Assembly (NCBI RefSeq): GCF_003634705.1
Contig: NZ_RBWU01000001.1
Location: forward strand, 62,001 to 126,000
Length of the DNA: 64,000 bases
Direction: 5' to 3'
Source: Actinomadura pelletieri DSM 43383
GTDB lineage: Bacteria; Actinomycetota; Actinomycetes; Streptosporangiales; Streptosporangiaceae
Below the pieces are notes generated by a model that was given only the letters and a program-made list of their open reading frames with translations, did not search any database and was not told the origin of the DNA. Positions 27,686 to 35,889 of this stretch are shown piece after piece; the stretch's first letter is position 1, and the number at the start of each line of letters is the position of its first letter. The translations under genes were made by a program, and so were the position numbers.

Positions 27686-27819
27686 TGAGCCATCGGGAGG
27701 TCAGCGAGCCCCCGGAGCTCCGTGTCGTCGTCACGATCGATCACGGCCATGACGCGATGCTGGCCAGAGTACATCTGATGAGGCAGCGACGACGCGTCCT
27801 AAGCCTCTACCTCAAGGCC

Positions 27820-28547
27820 TCGTGAGTAGGGTGGCCAGGTCGATCATGGCTTGGTAGGACAGGGCGATCTTGCCGTAGTGGGGTGGCGATAGCGCGGTAC
27901 CGCTTGAGTTCGACAACGTTGCGGCACCGGTAGTTCCGCGGATCGAAGGCAGGTGGGCCGTCGTCGGCCGAGCCTTACCCAGACGAGAAGCCTGCTGGTC
28001 GTGTCGCTCCGGGATGGCCGCGGCGATGCCGCGCCAGCCGAAGCCGGGCCGGGATCGTGGGAACTGCAGCCCTCGTCTGCGATCACCCAGACCGGTCTGT
28101 CAACGGCGCGTGAGTATTCGGCCGTCGTCGTCACGGTCGCCGCCAAGGCCGCCCCTGGCCAGCCCCCGAGGATGGCCGGGAACGTTGATCCTGGCCGTCA
28201 CCGGCTCGAACATGATGCAGCCGTTTACGTTGGCGGCGTCCTGGTGAGCACACACGATCGAGTCGGCCGCTACTGCTCGGGTCCAGTTCATCGATCGCCT
28301 CGGCGACCAACGCATCCGGCTGACCAGCGCCGTCAGGGTGCCGCTACGCGATCAGCCTCAGAACCGGTTGTAGACGGTCTTCCACGGCCCATACCCTTCG
28401 GGCAGATCCGCCAGGCCAACTCGTTTTCTCTTAACAACCTCTCGTTGATCACCTGCCGGTCACCCACCCGCAGACGCCCCACTCACCTGAACGAGGGCGA
28501 CGACGGCTCGATGACCCGCCACTGCTCATTCGTCAGCCCATGCCTGA
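27820..28547 (-). mobile_element. Remnant of an IS5-type insertion sequence
   Basis: The minus strand begins with MLRHGLTNEQWRVIEPSSPS at 28547, a typical IS5-family transposase N-terminus. It continues through VGDRQVINER and a KGMGRGRPSTT piece where IS5 proteins have WKTVYNRF, and ends with PAFDPRNYRCRNVVELKR and RYRAIATPL in shifted frames near 27850-27960, where intact copies read LKQFRAIATRYDK. Several frameshifts and a deletion make it inactive. It separates the Dnd island from the SAM synthetase gene and may mark the island's right edge. Terminal repeats were not resolved. Confidence 0.65.
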
Positions 28548-28704
28548 GCACCACCCGAGCAGAGTCAAACCAGATCACGCACCCCGCCTTGAGGACAGGC
28601 TCCAGGTGCCGGATTCGGTTGGGACCATTGGGGCGTTCTGTCGGCCTTGTGACGTAGTATCCCCTTTTCTCCTTGTCCGGCCACGAGCTCAGGGGAGCCC
28701 AAAA

Positions 28705-29943
28705 ATGAATATCGTGACCGTCTCCGGTCTGCTTGCCGCGGATGAGATCCCGGCGGAGGTCGTCGAACGCAAGGGTGCTGGTCATCCCGACACTCTTGCC
28801 GACGGTGTCGCGGAGGCGATCTCTCGTGAGTACAGCCGCTACTGTTTGGACCAGTTCGGCGCGGTTCTACATCACAACACCGACAAGACCGCCCTCCTGG
28901 GCGGTGCGGCCGAGGTCTCCTTCGGTCACGGTCGGCTGACCGCTCCGATCACCGCCTTGGTCAATGGTCGGCTGACGCCGTCGCTTGGTGACCACGTGAT
29001 TCCGGTCGAGGACATCGTCGCCGATGCGACCAGGGGACTTCTGGCCGACGCGCTCCCGCTGTTGGATGTGAACGAGCATCTGCAGATCCGCTCCAGGGTT
29101 AGCCAGGCGTCCAGTCCCGGCGCGGTGATCGGTACCACCAGCGGGCAGCGGGCGGGCCGCCGCTTCTGGTTCGCTCCGCGGGACCTGGACGATCTCGCCG
29201 AGCGGCACCGGCCGTTCAGCAACGACACCTCGGCGGGCGTCGGATACTGGCCATTGTCAGTGGCCGAACGACTCGCCTTGGGCATCGAATCGCGGCTCAC
29301 CTGCGAGACCTTCACTACGCTTCATCCGTACTTCGGGACGGACGTCAAGATCATGATCGTGCGAAACGGAGGCCATGTCTACATCACCGCCTGTGTTCCG
29401 CAGATCGCTGCCCACACGCCCGACCTGCGGCACTACATCGAACAGCGTGCACAAGCGCGGGAGTTGATCGCTGAGTTCGCCGCGACGATCGCACCGGATC
29501 ACGCGGTGACGGTAGCGGTCAACACCCGCGATAACGAGGAGCGGCGGGAGTTGTATCTGACCGCAACGGGGTCCTCGATCGAATCTGGAGACGAGGGTGT
29601 TGTCGGACGCGGTAATCGCGTCAACGGGTTGATTTCGTTAATGCGGCCGATGAGCATGGAGGGCGCGTCGGGTAAGAACCCCGTCTACCACGTCGGCAAG
29701 CTATATAACCTCGCCGCTCAACGCGCGGCCGAGCGGCTCCACGAACTGACCGGCCGTACCTGCGTGGTCGCACTCGTTTCCCAGTCTGGCCGCGACCTGG
29801 ACGATCCCTGGCAGGTCATCGTCCAGACCTCCGGCGAGGACCCGATCGACGACGGGCTCTCTCGGAAGGTCGTCACCGAGGTCATGGAAGAACTTGATGA
29901 CATTCGTTCCGCCCTCCTGGCCGGCAAGCTTCCCACCGCCTGA
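28705..29943 (+). CDS. Archaeal-type S-adenosylmethionine synthetase
   Basis: 412 aa from the ATG at 28705 (GGGGAG just upstream). ERKGAGHPDTLADGVAEAIS and the following LHHNTDKTALLGG are the signature of the archaeal-type methionine adenosyltransferase family, unrelated in detail to bacterial MetK. Later VGRGNRVNGLISLMRPMS and GKNPVYHVGKLY are also conserved. The enzyme makes SAM from methionine and ATP. Bacteria carrying it usually also have a normal MetK, so this copy is likely dedicated to a pathway, which fits the kinase and tRNA synthetase genes that follow. Confidence 0.88.
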   Translation: MNIVTVSGLLAADEIPAEVVERKGAGHPDTLADGVAEAISREYSRYCLDQFGAVLHHNTDKTALLGGAAEVSFGHGRLTAPITALVNGRLTPSLGDHVIPVEDIVADATRGLLADALPLLDVNEHLQIRSRVSQASSPGAVIGTTSGQRAGRRFWFAPRDLDDLAERHRPFSNDTSAGVGYWPLSVAERLALGIESRLTCETFTTLHPYFGTDVKIMIVRNGGHVYITACVPQIAAHTPDLRHYIEQRAQARELIAEFAATIAPDHAVTVAVNTRDNEERRELYLTATGSSIESGDEGVVGRGNRVNGLISLMRPMSMEGASGKNPVYHVGKLYNLAAQRAAERLHELTGRTCVVALVSQSGRDLDDPWQVIVQTSGEDPIDDGLSRKVVTEVMEELDDIRSALLAGKLPTA

Positions 29944-29975
29944 TCATGGCCGCATCATGGACAGGCTCGGGGGCG

Positions 29976-30893
29976 TCATCGTGGTGTCCCACCGTCTTTC
30001 ATAGTGTTGATCACCTGCCAGGTGAGCGCCACGGCGTCGTCGATCGTCCGGCTGTCCAAGAGCCGCCGGAGAAGACTGGCCGGCAACCGCGCGAAGTCTT
30101 CGCGGCGGCGCCGATCGGCCCACAGCACCAGACGCCACGTAAGAAGGCCGGTGATGGCATCCCCGACGCGCCAGGGCCCCAACGCGGCCGCTACTCCAGC
30201 GGGGTCCGGCTCGACCCCGTCGTTGAATGCCAGGTCTCGAAGCGCGTGGAAGATCATGTCAGCGTGATCCAGTGTAATGGGGCCACAGGCCGCGGCCTCC
30301 CAGTCCACGACCGAGACCGTGTCATCGGACACGATCAGGTGGTCGGGCTTGACGTCTCCGTGCAGCAGGACGCGGGGTATGCGCTCAGCGGTCCACAACG
30401 CGGCACGAAGGTCGTCCGCCCATGCGTGGTGAGCCCAGCGACTGGTCAGCTGGCCAAGGAGGAGATCGGTGGTGGACCCGCCGGGACCTGCCCAGCAGGA
30501 TCGGGCGTTCGGCGCCGGTTTGGCGTGGAGCGGGGCGAGGGCACGGCTCGCCGTATCGAAGAACTCCAGCAGCCCGTCCTCGCTGCGCACGGCCAGGGAC
30601 TTCCCTGGCATGACGCTGAGCAGCGACCAGTACGTATCCCCCGCCGCGCCGAAGGCCATCAGCTCGGGAACCATCATCCCGAGGTCCCGTGCCCGGCCGA
30701 GGGCGAGGGCTTCCCGTCGGGCGCGTCCTCGGGAGTCGAGCGTCAGGTACGCCTTGAAGATCGCGGTGTTCGCCGCGTTCCGGCTGGTGGCGCTGTAGCC
30801 GCTGATGGTCAAAGGGGCGAACGGCCCGTGTTCGGCCGTGAGGGCCCGTACCTGCCGGCCAAGGTCTCGCCGGGCGTCGACTTGCGTGGTCAT
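29976..30893 (-). CDS. Aminoglycoside phosphotransferase-fold kinase
   Basis: 305 aa from the ATG at 30893, chosen because GGAGGGG lies 6 bases upstream; the open frame continues to 31010 without signal. VLLHGDVKPDHLIVSD is the catalytic loop and VSVVDWEAAACGP the metal-binding segment of the APH/choline kinase fold. Substrates in this fold are small molecules (antibiotics, sugars, amino alcohols). It is divergent from a second APH-fold kinase across 35 bases, and convergent with the SAM synthetase gene. The substrate is unknown. Confidence 0.82.
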   Translation of the reverse strand: MTTQVDARRDLGRQVRALTAEHGPFAPLTISGYSATSRNAANTAIFKAYLTLDSRGRARREALALGRARDLGMMVPELMAFGAAGDTYWSLLSVMPGKSLAVRSEDGLLEFFDTASRALAPLHAKPAPNARSCWAGPGGSTTDLLLGQLTSRWAHHAWADDLRAALWTAERIPRVLLHGDVKPDHLIVSDDTVSVVDWEAAACGPITLDHADMIFHALRDLAFNDGVEPDPAGVAAALGPWRVGDAITGLLTWRLVLWADRRRREDFARLPASLLRRLLDSRTIDDAVALTWQVINTMKDGGTPR

Positions 30894-30928
30894 CGGCCCC
30901 CTCCATTGGTCACGATAGGGACGATCGC

Positions 30929-31870
30929 GTGAAGCGCGGGCGGCTCGGGTCCATTCCGGACGGGGCGCGAGTGCGTCTCCTGGGCCATTACGGCGAAATA
31001 GTCCTTCCATGGCTGCGTCGCGTACCTGAGCGGCTGGCCGATGCCGCCGCCCGCCACCAGATGGTGGAGGTCGGCTATCACGACTGGGGGCATGCCTCCG
31101 TCATCGCTCATGGACGTACGGCAACAGGCCGAGGGATGGTCTTGAAGGCGGCGTTCGATCCGCGTCGCCTCGCGGAGGAGTCGGCCGCCTTCGCGTTCTG
31201 GCGGGGACAGGCCGTCCCCGGACTGGTGGCGGTTGAGGAGGATCTCGGAGTCCTGGTGACCGAACTGGTCGAACCAGGCCCGGGAGGTGCGCAACGTCCC
31301 CGGAGGGAAGCCGTGCTCGTGGCTCAGGCCTTGGACCGGCTGCATGAGCGCGAGCCCAACAGCGTGCGAGGCGCGCTCCCGACGTTGGTCGAGTACTACG
31401 CCGACGAGGTGGTCGGCCGGATGACCGAACGGGACGACGTCACTGGCCGTATGGTGGATCGGGCTCTGGTGGCCACGGCATCGCGTCTAGCCCTGTCGTT
31501 GCCGACGGCAGCTGGTGAACGTGAACGCGTGCTTCACGCGGATCTCTACCGGGAGAACGTCCTGTTCGACCCCGAGGGCCGAGCCGTGTTCATCGATCCC
31601 CTGCCCAAGATCGGCCCACCGGTCTTCGACTGGGCGTTCTGGAGCGTCTACTACGACTTCCACCACGGTTTCGAGGAACGCCTCCATATCGCGGTCGACA
31701 GGGCCGAAAACGCGGACACACTGGTGCCGTGGTGCCTGCTGCTGGCTGTGGACGGCCTGCTGTACTTTCTGTCCATCGAAGATGGACAGCGGGTCACCAG
31801 GGCACGGAAGATCATCGAGGTGCTGCGAGAATCAGGCGGGGATGGCGCGACGATCACGGCGCGACGATAA
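30929..31870 (+). CDS. Second APH-fold kinase
   Basis: 313 aa from the GTG at 30929 with AGGGAC upstream. VLHADLYRENVLFDPEGRAV is the catalytic loop and FIDPLPKIGPPVFDWAFW takes the place of the usual DxD/DWE metal segment. The N-terminal lobe has WGHASVIAHGRTATGRGMVL. It shares a 35-base divergent promoter region with the other kinase. The two are not close copies. It may act in the same small-molecule pathway as the SAM synthetase and SerRS neighbours, phosphorylating an intermediate or giving self-resistance. Confidence 0.8.
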   Translation: MKRGRLGSIPDGARVRLLGHYGEIVLPWLRRVPERLADAAARHQMVEVGYHDWGHASVIAHGRTATGRGMVLKAAFDPRRLAEESAAFAFWRGQAVPGLVAVEEDLGVLVTELVEPGPGGAQRPRREAVLVAQALDRLHEREPNSVRGALPTLVEYYADEVVGRMTERDDVTGRMVDRALVATASRLALSLPTAAGERERVLHADLYRENVLFDPEGRAVFIDPLPKIGPPVFDWAFWSVYYDFHHGFEERLHIAVDRAENADTLVPWCLLLAVDGLLYFLSIEDGQRVTRARKIIEVLRESGGDGATITARR

Positions 31871-31992
31871 TTGCCACCGGCGGCGACCAGGAAATGCGTA
31901 CGCTGGAAGCTATGTGGCGCGCCGCCCGCGATCCGCCGGGCCGGGGTGGCTGACCCGCTCAAACCGCCGTATTTCGAAGGAGTTCTCTACTC

Positions 31993-33282
31993 ATGCACGA
32001 TCCGCGAGTTCTGCTGGATCCGCAGACAGACGCCGTACGCCGGCTCGCCCGCCGTGGCTTCGAGCTGGACCTGGGCCAGCTGCAGGATCTGGTCTCGCGT
32101 CGCGGCAAGGCCATCCAGCACACTGATGAACTGCGCGCTCAGGCCAACCAGGCCGCCAAGAACATCGGAAAGATCGCCGGTGAGGGGGGGGACGTGGAGG
32201 CCGCCAAGGAACAGGCGCGCAGGCTCAAGGAGGACATCCAGACCAGCGACGACGCGGCAGCCGCGCTGGATGAGGAACTGCGCGCCTTCCTGCTGACCGT
32301 GCCGAACCTGCCCGCAGACCACGCTCCCGAGGGCGACTCTGAGGAGTTCGCCGAGGAGGTCCGGCGCTGGGGCACGCCACCGGTCTTCGAATTCGAGCCC
32401 AAGGACCACGTCGATCTGGGCGAGGCGCTGGGAATTTTGGACTTCAAGCGGGCCACCAAGCTGTCCGGTCCCCGGTTCACGGTGATGCGGGGGGCCGGTG
32501 CGCGGCTGGAACGCGCTCTCGCCCAGTTCTTCCTCGACCTGCACACCGGTCAGCACGGTTACGACGAACACTACGTGCCCTACCTGGTCACCCCCGAGAC
32601 GATGACGGGCACCGGGCAGCTCCCCAAGTTCGAAGAGGACCTGTTCAGGACGGACGTCGGCGACCGCAGCCTTTACCTGGTGCCCACCGCCGAGGTGCCG
32701 CTCACCAACCTGTACGCCGGTGAAACGCTCAACGAGCGCGACCTGCCGATCGCCGTTACCTCTTACACTCCCTGCTTCCGCAGCGAGGCCGGATCGTACG
32801 GCAAGGACACCCGCGGCATGCTCCGCCAGCACCAGTTCTCCAAGGTGGAGATGGTCCGGTTCTGCCGCGCCGAGGATTCGGCCGCCGAGCTGGAAACCCT
32901 CACCGGCCACGCCGAACGCTGCCTGCAAGAACTCGGCCTGGCCTACCGCGTCGTCGCGCTCGCCGCGGGCGACATCGGCTTTTCCGCCACGTTCACCTAC
33001 GACCTGGAGGTATGGGTGCCCAGCCAGGGCCGCTACCGCGAGGTGTCCAGCTGCTCGGACTGCGCCACCTTCCAAGCCCGCCGCGCCAAGATCCGCCTCA
33101 AAGGAGCCGACGGCAAGAAGACCTTCGCGGCGACCCTCAACGGATCCGGCTTGGCGATCGGCCGAACCATGATCGCGATTTTGGAGCAGGGCCAGCAGGC
33201 CGACGGCTCGGTGGTCATGCCCGACGCGTTGGTCCCGTACCTGGGTTTCAGCAAGATCCTGCCCGGCGGCAAGGTCGAGTGA
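31993..33282 (+). CDS. serS: Seryl-tRNA synthetase, atypical copy
   Basis: A full-length 429-aa class II synthetase. The N-terminal coiled-coil arm runs through about residue 100. Motif 2 is FRSEAGSYGKDTRGMLRQHQ, followed by the DIGFSATFTYDLEVW segment, and motif 3 is NGSGLAIGRTMIAILEQ. GAAGGAG precedes the ATG. The N-terminus (MHDPRVLLDPQTDAVRRLA) differs from the usual actinobacterial housekeeping SerRS start (MIDLRxLREDP). The glycosyltransferase ATG overlaps its stop. A second SerRS in a small-molecule gene group suggests either seryl-tRNA as a biosynthetic substrate or a resistant target, as in albomycin-type clusters. Which applies here is not known. Confidence 0.92.
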   Translation: MHDPRVLLDPQTDAVRRLARRGFELDLGQLQDLVSRRGKAIQHTDELRAQANQAAKNIGKIAGEGGDVEAAKEQARRLKEDIQTSDDAAAALDEELRAFLLTVPNLPADHAPEGDSEEFAEEVRRWGTPPVFEFEPKDHVDLGEALGILDFKRATKLSGPRFTVMRGAGARLERALAQFFLDLHTGQHGYDEHYVPYLVTPETMTGTGQLPKFEEDLFRTDVGDRSLYLVPTAEVPLTNLYAGETLNERDLPIAVTSYTPCFRSEAGSYGKDTRGMLRQHQFSKVEMVRFCRAEDSAAELETLTGHAERCLQELGLAYRVVALAAGDIGFSATFTYDLEVWVPSQGRYREVSSCSDCATFQARRAKIRLKGADGKKTFAATLNGSGLAIGRTMIAILEQGQQADGSVVMPDALVPYLGFSKILPGGKVE

Positions 33283-34325
33283 TGCGGGTCGGGATCTGCG
33301 ACTTTCCCTCCCAGTACGCATTCCCGCCCCACGGCTACGGCGGGATCGAACGATGGCTGTGGGCCACCGTCATCGGTGCCGCCCAAGCCCAGGCGGACGT
33401 TCACCTGATCGGACCCGCCTGGCGCCCCGAGGCCACCGCCCGGTTCCCGACCACCCCGCTGCGATTAGAGGACCTGACACCAGGCTCAGCCGACGCCACC
33501 CAACTGTGCCGGATGGGCCTGGACCTGCTCATCGTCGGCCACGAGTACCCGTCCCTGCCGGCGTGGCGGCGAATGTGGGAACAACTGGGCTGCGATGTGG
33601 CGACCTTCCAGCACGACCCCGCCTTCCAGCACGCACCGCGGGCCTTCGACGGGATTCGGTCCCGGTTGTACTGCTACTCACCCGAGATGATGGAGCGCTA
33701 CTCCTCGTGCGCGGCGATCCAGACGCCGTCGGTGCAGTTCGGGCTGGACGAGGAAACACCGCCATTACCAGGCCGCGGTAGGAACATCGTCTGGCTCGGC
33801 CGCATCGACGCCGACAAAGCCCCCCACCTGGCCGCCCTCACCGCCGCGCGACTCGGCCTCCCCCTTACCCTCGTCGGCCCCGTGCTCGACGAGACCTACG
33901 TCGCCGAGCACAGCGCCGCCCTCCACGCCCCTCACGTCATCTGGGCCGGTGAGCTGTCCGGAAAGGCCAAGACCGCTCTGCTCCAAGAAGCGGCCGTGTT
34001 CGTCTACACCTGCGCGCCCAGCTACATCGAAGCCGGAGCCGCCGTGTTCGGCGAAGCGCTCCGAGCAGGGGTGCCGGTCGCGGCCCTGACCTGGCGGCCC
34101 GGCACTTGCGCCCACGTCGCCCTCTGCCCCGACACCGGTGTCATCGCCACCGCTGATCCCGCGATGGGCGACGACGACGTCGCCGTCATCCTCGCGGACG
34201 CCATCGACCGAGCCATGCGACTGGATCGCCCCACCGTCCAGGAGATCGGCCTATGCCGCTTCGACCCGGCCCAGCACTTCCGCACCCTCGCCCACCCGAC
34301 GACCACATCCGCCATGCTCTCCTAA
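33282..34325 (+). CDS. GT4-like glycosyltransferase
   Basis: 347 aa from the ATG at 33282, which overlaps the serS stop (TGATG). The N-terminal Rossmann domain contains HGYGGIERWLWATVIGAAQA, as in GT-B glycosyltransferases of family 4. The second domain has NIVWLGRIDADKAPHLA (donor site) and VFVYTCAPSYIEAGAAVFGE, where the conserved E-x7-E is partly recognisable. It is a soluble enzyme that transfers a sugar from a nucleotide donor. It is coupled to serS and overlaps the next gene by 73 bases. The acceptor is unknown, perhaps a product made by the neighbouring enzymes. Confidence 0.82.
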   Translation: MRVGICDFPSQYAFPPHGYGGIERWLWATVIGAAQAQADVHLIGPAWRPEATARFPTTPLRLEDLTPGSADATQLCRMGLDLLIVGHEYPSLPAWRRMWEQLGCDVATFQHDPAFQHAPRAFDGIRSRLYCYSPEMMERYSSCAAIQTPSVQFGLDEETPPLPGRGRNIVWLGRIDADKAPHLAALTAARLGLPLTLVGPVLDETYVAEHSAALHAPHVIWAGELSGKAKTALLQEAAVFVYTCAPSYIEAGAAVFGEALRAGVPVAALTWRPGTCAHVALCPDTGVIATADPAMGDDDVAVILADAIDRAMRLDRPTVQEIGLCRFDPAQHFRTLAHPTTTSAMLS

Positions 34326-35314
34326 CCGAGATCCACACCTACTTCACCGCGCCGTGGCATCTCATCGAAGACCAGGCAGGCACGCGCCTGGACATCACCT
34401 GGCGCGAAGCGCCTAGCCCACGACACCCCGCGCGCCGTCCACTGGACAACAGCGAGATCCTCACCCGGATCGAGACAACCTTCGCCGAGCGCGGCATCAC
34501 CCGCGGCCGGGTCCTCCCCATCCGATGGGGCCGCGACACCGACCTGACCATCTCCGCCGTCCAAGCCCTCGACCCCTACCTCAAAGACGGCCGACCATTC
34601 ACCTACAGCCAGGGACTCATCCCCCAGCCGGTCGTCCGCTTCACTGGCAAACGCGACGAAGCCGGCCGCCTACGACCGGGATTCCTGACCTCGTTCGTCA
34701 ACCTCTCCTGCGTGGTGCCGATCACGGAGGTCGGCGAACACCTCCAGCTCATCGACACCTGGATCAGCGCCCTGTCTCGGCTCGGTCTGCACGCCCGCCA
34801 CCTGCGCTTCCACGGAACACACAACATCTGGACACGCCAAAACGTCCGCGGGATCACCCTGCGCTTCACCTACGCGAACACCACGATCGCCGACGCCGTC
34901 CTGCTGTGGAACACCAGCCACCCCCGGCACATGGCGAGCGATATCGGATCCGGTCTGGAACGCCTCCGTTGGATCCAGACCGGCCACAACTGGTCTGAGG
35001 CGGCGTTCGGTGACCACGCCGGCGACTGGCCACCACAACTGCTCGACGCCATACGAACCGCCACTCTGCTCATCGACGGCGGCATCCGGCCCGGAACCCG
35101 AGGCCCCTCCAGAGCCCTGAACAGAGTGCTCGACCAGATCCCCCGCCAGATCGCGACCGCCGGCCTCAGTCGTCTCGTACGCGACGCCTACACCCACTGG
35201 GGCCAGGTCACCCAGCTTCGAACCCCCTGGCCCGTAACCAGCCAAATGATCGAGGAAGCCGCAATCATGCGTACCGCGTCCACCGAGAGAGGCCGGAAAG
35301 ACCACATAGCATGA
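34253..35314 (+). CDS. Class II aminoacyl-tRNA synthetase-like protein (AlaRS-core-like)
   Basis: 353 aa from the ATG at 34253 with GGAG 8 bases upstream. Segment order resembles the alanyl-tRNA synthetase catalytic core: DLTISAVQALDPYLKDGRPF (compare TLLFTNAGMNQFK...G), then PQPVVRFTGKRDE, then FLTSFVNLSCVVPI (where AlaRS has HTFFEMLGNFSFG), and MASDIGSGLERLRWIQTG (where motif 3 reads VDTGMGLERL). The editing and C-Ala domains are absent. The motif 2 arginine and histidine pair is not clear. It may be a tRNA-independent or tRNA-dependent ligase derived from AlaRS. This is a motif-order reading without alignment, so alternatives remain open. Confidence 0.5.
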   Translation: MPLRPGPALPHPRPPDDHIRHALLTEIHTYFTAPWHLIEDQAGTRLDITWREAPSPRHPARRPLDNSEILTRIETTFAERGITRGRVLPIRWGRDTDLTISAVQALDPYLKDGRPFTYSQGLIPQPVVRFTGKRDEAGRLRPGFLTSFVNLSCVVPITEVGEHLQLIDTWISALSRLGLHARHLRFHGTHNIWTRQNVRGITLRFTYANTTIADAVLLWNTSHPRHMASDIGSGLERLRWIQTGHNWSEAAFGDHAGDWPPQLLDAIRTATLLIDGGIRPGTRGPSRALNRVLDQIPRQIATAGLSRLVRDAYTHWGQVTQLRTPWPVTSQMIEEAAIMRTASTERGRKDHIA

Positions 35315-35394
35315 CCTCAACCATTGCGACGGAAATCAAATTCATTGCCCTAACTGACCAGAAGAGAAGGTGGATGTTAAAGTAGGTTCTGCCC

Positions 35395-35877
35395 TCACCA
35401 GGTCATGTCTAGTCCTTGCTCTTCCATCAATTCGTCCAGCAGGACTGCATAGCGCGGCAGGAACTCGTCCAGGCCCCAGGGTTCGTCGCCGGGGTAGCGC
35501 TGCTGGAGCACATCAAATCCACCGCTGGCGTACTCGTTCATCACAGCGACGCCCCGCGAGGTAAGTCCGGCAGGTCCGGCCAGGTCGTTCACGACATCGT
35601 TAACTGAAGATCGATCTGACACATCAATGGCGTCCCTTTTTAGCTCGGCCGCAAGTATAAGTCCAAACAGTAGGTAAGCTTGCTGATCATACGGTCTGGG
35701 GAAGTCCGTGACAAATCCTGGCGCTTCTACGCGCCCCACTGTGGGTTTGCTCCGACGATTCGCTGCTATCCCGACCAAGAAGCAAAGATAGTACGTATCG
35801 AAGACCTTCCAGCTCAGATCGGCTTCAAACCGCCTGAACCATTCTCGACAATCTTGCCGTAGCCTGAAGTCCGCCAC
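35395..35877 (-). CDS. 160-aa protein, last gene of helicase/SMC cassette
   Basis: Starts at a GTG at 35877 with TAGGGAG upstream, 12 bases after the SMC-like ATPase gene. The protein is soluble and helical. The segment LSWKVFDTYYLCFLVGIAAN resembles the ISWKTFADSYGDVYLALLK segment of DndE in this window, but overall similarity is low. YDQQAYLLFGLILAAELKRD and LPRYAVLLDELMEEQG are other helical parts. It is likely a subunit of the four-gene system read leftward from 40089. I do not recognise a family. Confidence 0.6.
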   Translation of the reverse strand: MADFRLRQDCREWFRRFEADLSWKVFDTYYLCFLVGIAANRRSKPTVGRVEAPGFVTDFPRPYDQQAYLLFGLILAAELKRDAIDVSDRSSVNDVVNDLAGPAGLTSRGVAVMNEYASGGFDVLQQRYPGDEPWGLDEFLPRYAVLLDELMEEQGLDMTW

Positions 35878-35889
35878 AACGCTCCCTAC

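Noticed and set aside
31987..33321. 444-codon open frame antisense to serS
   Set aside because: It is the mirror of a high-GC gene with strong codon bias and encodes a low-complexity Gly/Val/Glu-rich sequence without motifs.
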